Source: Botrytis cinerea B05.10
Taxonomy: Eukaryota; Ascomycota; Leotiomycetes; Helotiales; Sclerotiniaceae
Assembly (NCBI RefSeq): GCF_000143535.2
Contig: NC_037321.1
Span: 744,001-808,000 of the forward strand
Direction of reading: 5' to 3'
Length of the DNA: 64,000 nucleotides
Numbering within the stretch: position 1 is the first letter of the stretch; the number at the start of each line of letters is the position of its first letter. The position numbers and the translations under genes are program-made. This document shows, piece after piece, positions 53,087 to 62,713 of the stretch. The notes beneath the pieces are model-generated. The model had not been told where the DNA came from, made no database searches, and saw nothing but the letters and a program-made list of their open reading frames with translations.

Positions 53087-53140
53087 CTTTGCCTTGCTCT
53101 CTTCTCTTCTCTTCTCTCTTCCCTTCCTCTCTCCTCGCCG
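53087..53140 (+). promoter_or_regulatory. Pyrimidine-rich leader before the channel gene
   Basis: A CT-rich run (CTCTTCTCTTCTCTTCTCTC) about 110-160 bases upstream of the ATG. CT tracts close to transcription starts are common in filamentous fungi. A further CT-rich block with a thrice-repeated TTCACCCATTC-like unit is at about 52,735-52,805. Confidence 0.5.
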
Positions 53141-53245
53141 TTATCTTTGCTCGCACGAGCAAGAAGAATCCTCAATTGTTACAATCCTCAACCCCAATTG
53201 CAACTGCGACTTTCCACGAGAGCGTGAAGATATCACTTGCGAATC

Positions 53246-56057
53246 ATGGCCGATGATCCCAGCAGCAGTGGATCCAGTTTGTCTGGCTTGGTAGCTACTC
53301 TGGTACCAACCTTCATTCTTGCCGCCGTTTACTTTGTCATCTTCTTGATCTTGCGAAGATCGAATGTACGATGGTATGCTCCGAGAACGTATCTCGGTGC
53401 ATTGCGCGAAGAGTGAGTATACGCATCACGAAGAATCCGATGCACGATACAGGCCAATACTAATATCAAAACAGAGAACGAACGAAACCTCTTCCATCAG
53501 GATGGTTCAATTGGATTGGCCCTTTTCGCAAAATTCCAGATATCTACGCCCTTCAACACCAAGGTCTCGATGCTTACTTGTTCCTTCGATTTTTGCGAAT
53601 GACCGTGGTTATTATGTTCGTTGGTTGCTGCATCACATGGCCAATTCTTTTCCCAATTAATGCGACGGGAGGAGGTGGCGCTCAACAACTCGATATCCTC
53701 TCCATGGGTAATATTGACAGCTCTACATCATCGGGAAGGGATCGATACTATGCTACGTGTTTTGTTGGGTGGATTTTCTTTGGATTGTAAGTTTAATTTC
53801 CGTTGTCACTTTTGCATATTCCATGCACTTTCCCCAAGTGTCTCGGATCTTCATGGGACTGCTCGCGGTCTTGATCTCCCGAGTATTTACTCACGTCCAA
53901 TCATTTAGTGTGCTCTTCCTTGTGACAAGAGAAACCATCTATTACGTCAACCTTCGTCAAGCTTTCTTACTCAACCCAACTTTCGCAAATCGCATTTCTT
54001 CCAGAACAGTTCTCTTCATCTCGGTTCCTGCGGCCTATCTCGAGGAAGGCAAGCTTCGAAAAGTTTTTGGAAGCGCCGTGCGTAACATTTGGATCGCTGC
54101 AGATTCCGAAAAGGTGGATGAACTTGTCGAGAAGCGCGATGAAATTGCCAACAAGCTCGAAAGTGCAGAGGTCAAATTAATCAAGACAGCAAATGGCGAA
54201 AGACTCAAGGCAATCAAGAACGGTGCAAGTCAAGAAGAACAACCTGTCATCGACGATAATGGCGAATCAGGATCATTGGCCTCGAGATGGTTGCCTCAAA
54301 AGGAGCGTCCCACACACAAACTGGGCAAATTCGGTTTATATGGAAAGAAGGTCGATACAATCAACTGGGCCCGAAGTGAATTGGAAACTCTCATCCCGGA
54401 AACTGAAGCCGCTCAGAGTACTTATTTGGCTGGAGAGACGAAGAAGGTTGGATCTGTATTTATCGAATTCGCTCACCAATCAGATGCTCAAATCGCTTTT
54501 CAAACTCTCGCTCATCACCAGGCCCTTCAAATGTCTCCCAGATATATCGGTGTTCATCCTAGCGAAGTTATCTGGGGATCTTTGACCATTTCATGGTGGC
54601 AAAGAGTTGTCCGTAGATTTGCTGTTGTTGGATTCATCGCTGCTCTGATTGTCTTCTGGGCTATTCCCGTCGCGGCTGTCGGTCTTATTTCAAACGTCAC
54701 ATACCTAGAACAATTCAGCTGGCTTTCCTGGTTGAAGGATATTCCAAGTTGGATTATGGGTGTAGTCTCTGGTCTCTTGCCTTCTGTCGCCCTCTCCATC
54801 CTCATGTCCCTGGTTCCTATCATCATGAGACGTAAGTTATATTCGTCACAGTGGGGAACCCTCTGCTAATACAAAATAGTTTGCGCAAGACTCTCCGGTG
54901 AACCAACTACTGCACGTGTAGAACTCTTCACTCAAAACGCATACTTTGCCTTTCAAGTCATTCAAGTCTTCTTGGTTGTGACGATCGCATCATCGGCATC
55001 ATCGGTTTTGTACCAGCTCATCAACAACCCAACTGGAATTCTTTCCCTTTTGGCCAATAAATTGCCCAGCGCATCCAACTTCTACATCTCCTACTTTATT
55101 GTTCAAGGTTTGACTGTGGCCGCTGGAGTCATTTCTCAAGTGGTGGGATTTTTCGTCTTTAAAATTCTCTACAAGTTCTTGGCCAGTACTCCCAGAAAGA
55201 TGTATCAAAAATGGACGAGCTTGAGTGCCATCTCATGGGGAAGCACTCTTCCCGTTTTCACTAACATTGCCGTCATTGGCATTACTTACTCCTGCATCGC
55301 GCCACTTGTTATGGGTTTCGCTACCATTGGTATGAGTTTTTTCTACCTAGCTTACAGATACAATATCCTCTTCGTCACCGACACTCAAATCGACACCAAG
55401 GGTCTTATTTATCCACGTGCTCTCCAACAACTCCTCACTGGTGTTTACCTTTCAGAACTTTGCTTGATTGGTCTTTTCGCCATTGGTAAAGCATGGCCAC
55501 AAATGATCCTCATGATCATATTCCTCGTTTTCACCGCCTTGTACCACATCTCCCTCAATGCCGCCATGGATCCCCTCCTCTCCACCCTCCCCAAAACTCT
55601 CGAAGCCGAAGAAGAATCTATCCGCGGCGAGCTCGAAGCCGGTATGAGTGGTAGCCCCACCGTCTCCCACGAGAAACACAACGAGAAAAACGGATCCAGC
55701 GACCTTACGCCCCAGTCCAAACCCCAAGGCGGTATCTTTTCCAAATTTTTCAAACCTCATATCCATTGCGATTACGCTAGCATGCGCACACTTGTTCCTC
55801 ACGGTAATCTCGACACCGAAAATCTCTACGATGATGTTACTGCCCGAAACGCATACTATCCTCCCGCTGTCGTCTCCGAGGCACCGCTTTTATGGATTCC
55901 AAGAGATCAAGGTGGAATCAGCGCACAGGAAGTTGCTCACACGAGTAAGGTTATTCCAATCACTGATGAGGGATGTACACTTGATGAGAAGAATAAGTTG
56001 GTTTGGGATGTTGAGGGAGCGAGACCGCCACTTTGGCAACCAAGGGTTTTCTATTAG
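53246..56057 (+). CDS. CSC1/OSCA-type calcium-permeable channel (DUF221 family)
   Basis: Multipass membrane protein of the CSC1/OSCA/TMEM63 family, osmo- or mechanosensitive cation channels. Exons 53246-53412, 53475-53786, 53909-54831, 54880-56057 (introns 62, 122 and 48 bp) give 859 residues. An N-terminal hydrophobic segment (about 17-37) is followed by YAPRTYLGALREEERTKPL and FRKIPDIYALQHQGLDAYLFLRF. VLFLVTRETIYYVNLRQAF and ANRISSRTVLFISVP lead into the cytosolic domain. The channel core after about 430 has many transmembrane segments and the motif LYHISLNAAMDPLLSTLP. The C-terminal ~140 residues are polar and end in LWQPRVFY. Intron 2 is longer than the rest; its first acceptor candidate breaks the frame. 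Confidence 0.93.
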
Positions 56058-56534
56058 GAGATGGTGATTCGGATGGGAGAGAGGGAATGAAGATGTGGAG
56101 GAATTTTGATAATAGATCTTTCAGGGTCTGAACTCCATGAGAGGAAATTGGATGCGATGAGTTGAGATGATTTTTATACCCCGGGAATCGAGAGGAAAGG
56201 AACGATAAATAAATAGATGAATGAGGGCGGAGTTGGTAGTGTTTACTACATCATACTTCTTTAATGTTTTCTACTTTAATTCGGTGGAGGTTGCGATGAT
56301 AATGTGTGGATATTAGGATGAAGGAACAAAGATTTATTTTCTTGAATCTGGAATCTGAAATCTGCAATCTTTGAGTCTTGAAACAACGGGAGTGGAGTAC
56401 TAGGTAGTTAGTTAGATACCCCAAGGTCTGGAAATGAAAATAATCATTTATATATTCTTGAAGTTGTATTACAAGTGAGATGTCTTGCGATGTGATGGAT
56501 GGGATGAATCGAAAAATATTCGTTCAAGGCGACG

Positions 56535-56560
56535 CCCCCCCCCCCCCCCCCCCCCCCCCC
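56535..56560. repeat. Poly-C tract, 26 bases
   Basis: An uninterrupted run of 26 C, exceptional for an AT-rich fungal genome; true length may be uncertain because sequencers slip here. Confidence 0.9.
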
Positions 56561-56612
56561 ATGCCGAGGAGGGGAGTCACCGGGGATAGCTCTAGGGGTA
56601 GCGAGGGATGTA

Positions 56613-56639
56613 TATCTATCTATCTATCTAACTATCTAC
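56613..56639. repeat. TATC tetramer repeat
   Basis: Six or so TATC units with one AACT interruption. Confidence 0.85.
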
Positions 56640-56738
56640 TCGAGTATCTTCTCACCTCTCTCTTATTCTATTCTCAATCTAATAATAAACCTTCTTTCCC
56701 AAGGAGTTTTCAAAACAGAGAGGAAATAATACAAAGAT

Positions 56739-56800
56739 TAAAAAAAAAATAAAAAAATAAAAAAATAAAAAAAATAAAAGAAGTAAAATAAAAATAGAAA
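56739..56800. repeat. A-rich (A4-9 T)n block
   Basis: Runs of A broken by single T or TA. Antisense translation is a meaningless Phe-rich frame. Confidence 0.8.
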
Positions 56801-57212
56801 TAGAAATATAAAGAATAAAATTCTGAAATGAATAAGTGAATAAATGAAAAGAAGAAAAGAAGAAAAAAAGACAGATACATAGATATAATACAATAAAACG
56901 CAATCATACCTCAACGTAAACGCCTATTTTCGATCTTTCTATTTCTATTTCTTTTTATGATATACTTCAAGAATCTGTTTCTTGGATGAAGACTTTTGAA
57001 TTCGTTCGGGATTGTTATGGTGAGCAGGTTTTAGTTTGGTATGGATGTTTGAATGATATGATATAATGTGACTTTTATAGTCTCTTCCAATACGGAGTAG
57101 AATGGATAAATATACCATTTATTTCATAATGATTACTCCAGCCTGATTCCTCGGCATCCGTCCCCCATTCGCATGTATAAAATTAGATCCTGTCCCTTTC
57201 ACAAGAAACTCC

Positions 57213-58270
57213 CTAACCCAAAGGCTTAACCTTCTTCTTTTTCTTCTTTTCCCCGCCCCCAGCTCCACCTCCCTTCTTGGCAAATTCCCTCCAACTTCCA
57301 ATTCTCTCCTCTCTACTCTCTTCCCATTTAACCTCACTATCCCTCTTTCTCTTCCTCTCCTCCCTCTCCTCCTCCACTCTCTTCTGTTCCCTTCCCTCCT
57401 CCTGCATCTGTGCCTTCACCTGTCTCCTCCTCCTCTGCTCATTCTCAATCAACACAAATTTAGTTTTCTCCCTCCACTCCCTCCTAAACTCCTCACTCGG
57501 TTCCTTCACCTCCGCACTATCTCTATTCAATCCCTTTTCACGCATCACTAGCATTCGCGCATCGGCAATCGCTTCATCTAATCTTTCACGATGTTTCTCA
57601 TCCATCAATTCCGTCTGCGCTTTTTTTAACCGATCAAATGCATCTGGAGCGAGGGGATTGCGCGTTTTATCCGGATGGATCAGGAGGGATTTTACACGGT
57701 AACATTTTTTGATATCGGATTCGCCGACACCGGGTTGGAGATCGAGGACTGCGTAGCTATATGTATGATTTTGTTAGTTTGGAATACTTGCGTGCTTCGG
57801 ACTTATGTTTAAAAGCCCCTCATTTTCTTCATCGAAGAAATTGTCTGGGGATGGGGAAAGATAAAGACTTACGCATCTAAACGAAAAGCTTTTAGAATCC
57901 TGTCGATTTCAGAGTCCTATACAAAACACATGAAATCAGTATCCATCGATTCATCCACTCACTCATCTTCAACTGCAACCCTAGATTATCCCCAAAAATA
58001 ATCCACCATCTGCCACCTTCCAATCCTCTCCCTCAACCCTTCTCCCCTCCAAGAAAAAGAGAGACATACCTTCATAAACTCCTTCGCCTCACTCTCCAAC
58101 CCCTCCAACGCATCCAAATCATCCTGCGCATCCCCCTCCCCATCTCCATCTTCCTTCTTCACCCCCTCCCCCCCATCCTCTCTCTTCCAACCCCCCTCTC
58201 CATTCTTGACCTCATGCCTCTCATCCCCCTCCCTCTTCACCCTCTTCGCATCCGGACTCGTCGCCGTCAT
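57213..58270 (-). CDS. DnaJ domain protein, DNAJC8/Spf31 type
   Basis: J-domain co-chaperone of the DNAJC8/Spf31 group, which associates with spliceosomes and would stimulate Hsp70 in the nucleus. Exons 58270-58070, 57916-57873 and 57756-57213 give 262 residues, close to human DNAJC8 (253). The N-terminal 65 residues are acidic/basic low complexity (GEGGWKREDGGEG). Around 68-82 lies DSEIDRILKAFRLDA, which in this group precedes the J domain; the J domain follows with YAVLDLQPG, IKKCYRVKSLLIHPDK and the HPD at 109-111. The C-terminal part is a long basic helix (about 165-240) ending in a poly-Lys nuclear-localisation-like motif (EKKKKKKVKPLG). The 44-base middle exon is short but its frame and splice sites fit. 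Confidence 0.91.
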
Positions 58271-58975
58271 GATATATTGCGCAATTGCGATTCCGTTTTC
58301 CCAGTATATAATTCCGAAACCGACAAATAATTACAATTCTTGTCGGAGAAAGTAAGTCGTGCGGAAGAATCGAAATTGGTGGAAAAGGTCAAAAAGGTGA
58401 GGTGATTGAAGAATTGAAGAATGAAGTTGATAAGATTAAGAGATAGCAGCTTAGATTGTCAAGCTAGCGCTCGGGCCATTACTTAAGGATGCGGGCAAGG
58501 CGGGCCGGTTGGCGCTATGTGCTTTGGTGTCGCTTACATAAGCTTTGAGAATGTTCCCGGTGAGGAGCTTTGATGATTTGATTTGATTCCCGGTGAGCTG
58601 ATGAAATTTGTCAGATTTCTGTTGATAACTACTGGGTACGTACATACCCAAGGTCACTCGAAATGAATTGAAATATCAATGGAAACACGGAATAAACAGT
58701 ATTTTCATCCTCATTCCCATACCAAGTATCCACAAGTCCTGATCTTGATAAACGCCATAAGTACATACATAAATACATCAAGACATTCAAGTGCACACTT
58801 GCATTTCCGTGCTACCAATACCACTTCGCATAAATCCATTTGATTCATGTAAGAAGATTTTGTTCTGCCATTTCTCACATCATACTCACTACTCTCCTCA
58901 ATTATTGTGTAAATACCATTCCATACCATAACTTATGATATGGCATAACACGTCAACAGCCCCAAATCGAGATTC
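58271..58975. other. Intergenic between the phosphatase 3' end and the J-protein start
   Basis: No supported gene. Includes the J-protein promoter and the phosphatase 3' UTR. Confidence 0.55.
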
Positions 58976-60447
58976 TCACAAGAAATAATCCGCCACCGGT
59001 TTCTTAGCCGGCATGCCCCTTGAATCCTGCGGCGCGGCATGGAAAACCCTATATCTCCTCGCTGGTCCACTCAACGCTACTTTCTCTTTTAATAACGGCG
59101 CATTAGCACCATTCCCTCTACTAACTTCCCCATTACTCCTTGCCATGATTCCATTTCCTGTCCCATCTTCTCCTAATTCCATAATCGCTGCGACATTTCC
59201 ACATCTATAGCAGTAATTTGGCGCAGACCATACTGTAACAATACTATGATCGAATGTCTCTTTGAACCCTTCCATTACTAATTGATGGGCTCGAGCAATC
59301 ATTGAGAGGTCGTTTGTATGGTTGAACATTTTGACGATATCAGCTCCGAATAGAAATCCTGCGCCACGGGGAGAGAGACCCCAGCCATCTATTTCGTCAG
59401 GATCGGACCAGAGGAGATCACACATGGCGCCTTCATGAGGGACTTCTTGTTTGCGGTCTAAGAGACGGATTTTATCGACTGCTTGGATCAGAGGGGAAAG
59501 ACCTCCATGGACACAGAAAACCGCGCCGGACGGGTTGCCTGAGCTACCTCCACTGTAACCTGAAGCCCCAGAGCCAGGAGCACCAAGATTGGTGGGGAAT
59601 TTGCTTTGAGGGCTTGGAGAACCCTTGTCTGATGAACTCATTTCTGAATCTATAGATGGCTTTCTTTTCCCAATCTTGTCCCTGTTTCGTAAGAATTTAT
59701 TCATAATACTTCCATCTACATTTAGAATCTCGATTTCCACATCCTCGTCATTAAATTCTTGCGTCGAGGTAGCACTATGTTCGCCATTTGGCATAGATGT
59801 AGGTTGAAGACTGCTTGATGCTCCAAGCACAATTGCACCCAGAGCAAGATAATCGAACACTTCGCAACAGTATCTCCATACATTTGCGCTTCCGTATTTT
59901 CGTAAGCATTCGTCGTAAAATCCGTACACTGTTGTAATTTGTCTAGATTCGTGATTACCTCGGATCAAGGTCATTCGATCTGGATATCGTACTTTGAGAC
60001 AGAGTAGAAGGAGGAAAGATTCTAAAGAGTAGAAACCTCGATCAACGAAATCACCTAAGCAAGTCAGTCAAGATCCGCCGTGTGTGATGTTTAAAAGGTC
60101 GTGTCCTACCCATGAATAAGTAATTTGTATCGGGCACATCACCACCAACTCTGAATAGCTCCATGAGATCATGAAATTGACCATGAATATCACCACATAT
60201 CTGCATAAATTCGTCAATATCGACCCGTCACTTGCGCAAATTCATGAAGCCGTACCGTAACTGGAGCTGTTACTGTGACCACATTCCCTTCCTCGATCAA
60301 TAATTCTCTCGCTTTATGACATAATTCTCGAACTTCAGCTTCTGGGATGGGTCGACAAGCTCGCAATTGCGAAATGGCTCTGAAGTAAAGTCAGATTGGA
60401 GTCTTTTGGAGGAAGTCGTAGAAGCTGTACCTGTCCAAATCACTCAT
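58976..60447 (-). CDS. PPG1: PP2A-like serine/threonine phosphatase, probably Ppg1
   Basis: Metal-dependent phosphatase catalytic subunit of the PP2A-like group. Exons 60447-60431, 60379-60256, 60200-60110 and 60054-58976 give 436 residues; the first exon is only 17 bases. Catalytic motifs are intact: GDIHGQ (50-55), GDFVDRG (78-84), RGNHES (109-114), then [48 protein letters not shown] and [12 protein letters not shown]. The C-terminus DYFL is the methylatable PP2A-type tail. The segment between LGAIVLG and AVFCVHGG carries an extra ~99 residues (about 156-254), Ser/Gly/Asp-rich. The Ppg1 assignment over PP4/PP6 rests on the FLFGADIV...[13 protein letters not shown] stretch and is moderate; the phosphatase call is certain. 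Confidence 0.93.
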
Positions 60448-61302
60448 CCTTCCTACTCAAATCTTCCAATCGGGAACTTTTGGGGCCAATGTATCGGGTA
60501 GAATCAGATTGGCGTCTACGGACTTTATGTAAGGTAAACCGCTCGCAGATGTCGATGAGGCGCAATGTCAATCTATCGGCCGGTTTGAATCTGCAACGCC
60601 GCTCATTCGAAAGAAGCAAGATTCGAATCTGAAAATGGCCAATGTCTTTCGTCGAATTTGTTTCCGAAGAGCGCGTGAATGTCAACGGCGCATCGAGATT
60701 CTATCGGGGCGCAAACGAGATGGCGAAATATCCTATGTATCTGTATCTCAAGGCAGGCGAAGATCACTATTCAGGAAAGAAAGACCAAATAAACTTCCGC
60801 TTCCAGTGAAGATTCGAAAACAGATTATATCGCTGTGATTGCAGAATTCATTGATGTCTTAATTATTACTGTTATCGAAATTGTCGGTTGAATTATAATT
60901 TTCCTCAGCCTCGAATATGACAAGGTCACTTACTCACTGGCCTGGCTGACTGGTCGGTACCTCCAGATGATGCTAGTGTTGCGAGTGGAAGCTCAAATTC
61001 TTACAAGTCAGTCTGGGGTGGGAAGGTGGCTCACCGGGAGCGTGCACGTGGGCATGGTAAATTACCCGACGATATTCCGTCATTTTATGTTCAACTGCGA
61101 CCCTACGTCAATTTAAAGATAGGACTCCGAGTACTAGATACGTCAATTGAAATTCCATGTCAATGTCTTCACCAAAAATGAGATAACAAGTCAGTACTCT
61201 GCAACACTCAATTGAGTCCCATTGCTAATACACATTCACAGGCACGATTCATTCATCTACTCAAAGCTCACCACATTCCCTTGCGATCAAAATATAAAAA
61301 CC
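60448..61302. other. Divergent intergenic region
   Basis: Between the phosphatase and the small membrane protein gene. Frames at 60396-60838 overlap the phosphatase start and have Arg/Ser-rich composition without a domain. Both promoters must be here. Confidence 0.5.
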
Positions 61303-61764
61303 ATGCCACCTCATCTTCACCCCCGCTCAAGATTCACATCTTCCCTCTTCGCAGGCACGCTCTTTGCCAGTTTCTTCGTCGTAGCACTGCCGCACGTTCT
61401 TCCTTGTCCGGCACCGCGCGTCGTGTACGCAGATGATGGGTCGGGATCACAGAGGCCGAGGAGAAGGAGGAGGAAATGTCCTGTCGATGAAGCGGGGGAG
61501 CAGGGAAAAGAACAGGGACAGCTACAGATGCAATTGAAGACTGTGGGGGGAGCCAGAGAGGGAAAGAGTGAATATAAGGATTTCAATGAGAAGATTCGGG
61601 AGGAAATGGGTGGTAGCAGTGGTGAATCAGATGATGGAGAGGAAATGGAAGGGAGCAGGAATCTTGCTAAGCGCGAGTGTCCGGTGCCGAAACCTGGAGG
61701 TGTTTTAGGAGGAATATTGGGGTTTAAGTCGAGTGTTGGTGAGAATGCTTCAAAACCACCGTGA
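61303..61764 (+). CDS. Small membrane-anchored protein, unknown function
   Basis: Predicted 153 residues from the ATG at 61303, chosen because it precedes the hydrophobic segment; an in-frame ATG at 61222 would add 27 residues of leader-like sequence. One transmembrane segment (about 13-35, SLFAGTLFASFFVVALPHVL) is followed by PCPAPRVVYADDG, then a run of basic residues (RPRRRRRKCP), a Gln/Glu-rich linker and a second Cys-Pro (ECPVPKPGG) with a Gly-rich tail. The hydrophobic start next to PCP suggests a conserved mitochondrial- or ER-membrane protein of filamentous fungi, from a vague memory of similar small proteins; no function is known to me. Confidence 0.65.
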   Translation: MPPHLHPRSRFTSSLFAGTLFASFFVVALPHVLPCPAPRVVYADDGSGSQRPRRRRRKCPVDEAGEQGKEQGQLQMQLKTVGGAREGKSEYKDFNEKIREEMGGSSGESDDGEEMEGSRNLAKRECPVPKPGGVLGGILGFKSSVGENASKPP

Positions 61765-62713
61765 AGATTAAGATCAACTTCGGAAGGGTTTTATATGGGA
61801 TGGTGAAAATTGGGTACAGGCAGGACTGTATATATGGTGTGGTTGTAAATACTGTGCTACCCTGTGTACATTATGCTCTGATAAATGGTTCATGAATTCA
61901 CATATTGTGGATGGACAAATGAGAGGTTCGGATGCATGTGGGATTTTTGAATTCACAAGATATCCACCCGGCATGAAATCTACTCGGCAGAAAACATAAT
62001 GCGAGAGATGAAAGGGAAAAAAGTATTGCATTCTTGAATCTCTCAATACACCAGTCCTCTATGCTCTACCGTGAATAATTCTCGCAATCTTCACTCCATA
62101 AAAGAACCCTACAAAATCCAAAGTGTATTCCAAGCATTTACAGAACAAAACTTCCAATAGCCAATACCTGTCTGCAAATAAGATATTCACATCACTCATT
62201 TGCCAACCATACACATGAAATAGTCTTCTCTATTACTCACAATTTCTCGCTATACCATCAAATGAATACTGTATTGAGAAAGCAAAGAGCTACATACATA
62301 CCTACATTTTACCCGACCTCTCCTTTTGTATCTCACTAAGCGAATACGAAATTCGAAACTCTCCATGCCACATATTTCCTCGACAATTCAACACCGGGAA
62401 TACCATTTCATACATTCAATAAATCACCAAAGATAAATCTCATGCTCTTGATAGGTAGAAGGCCAAATTGTCATTGGCGTAATGTCAAATATTGAGGAGA
62501 ACTACATTGAAGCGGACGAGTCCGTTACGAATTGCCATGATTACTGATCCGCCGATTTCCAAGCACGATGCAAATTAAGTGAAAGTGAAAGTGGAATTCA
62601 GATTCTATACCCAACACAAATATCCTATCACTATACAACGCCAATATACAGAGAAAGTCCACACATAATATATAAAATCCGCAGATACCGCTATACCCAG
62701 CCCCCCTCACAAC
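61765..62713. other. Convergent intergenic region
   Basis: 3' UTRs of the small membrane protein and the right-edge gene. A short perfect palindrome CGGACGAGTCCG is at about 62,512-62,523. No gene. Confidence 0.55.

Larger units (their letters stand above)
49766..53245. other. Long intergenic region rich in simple repeats
   Basis: Three and a half kilobases without a supported gene, holding several microsatellites and a GC-rich hairpin island listed separately. The right end is the probable promoter and leader of the channel gene. Confidence 0.6.
56058..57212. other. Convergent intergenic region with homopolymer and simple repeats
   Basis: Holds the 3' UTRs of the channel and J-protein genes plus a poly-C tract, a TATC repeat and an A-rich block. 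Frames across these are composition artefacts. Confidence 0.6.

Noticed and set aside
60396..60838. Arg/Ser-rich + strand frames upstream of the phosphatase
   Set aside because: The left one overlaps the phosphatase exons antisense, and neither shows a domain.
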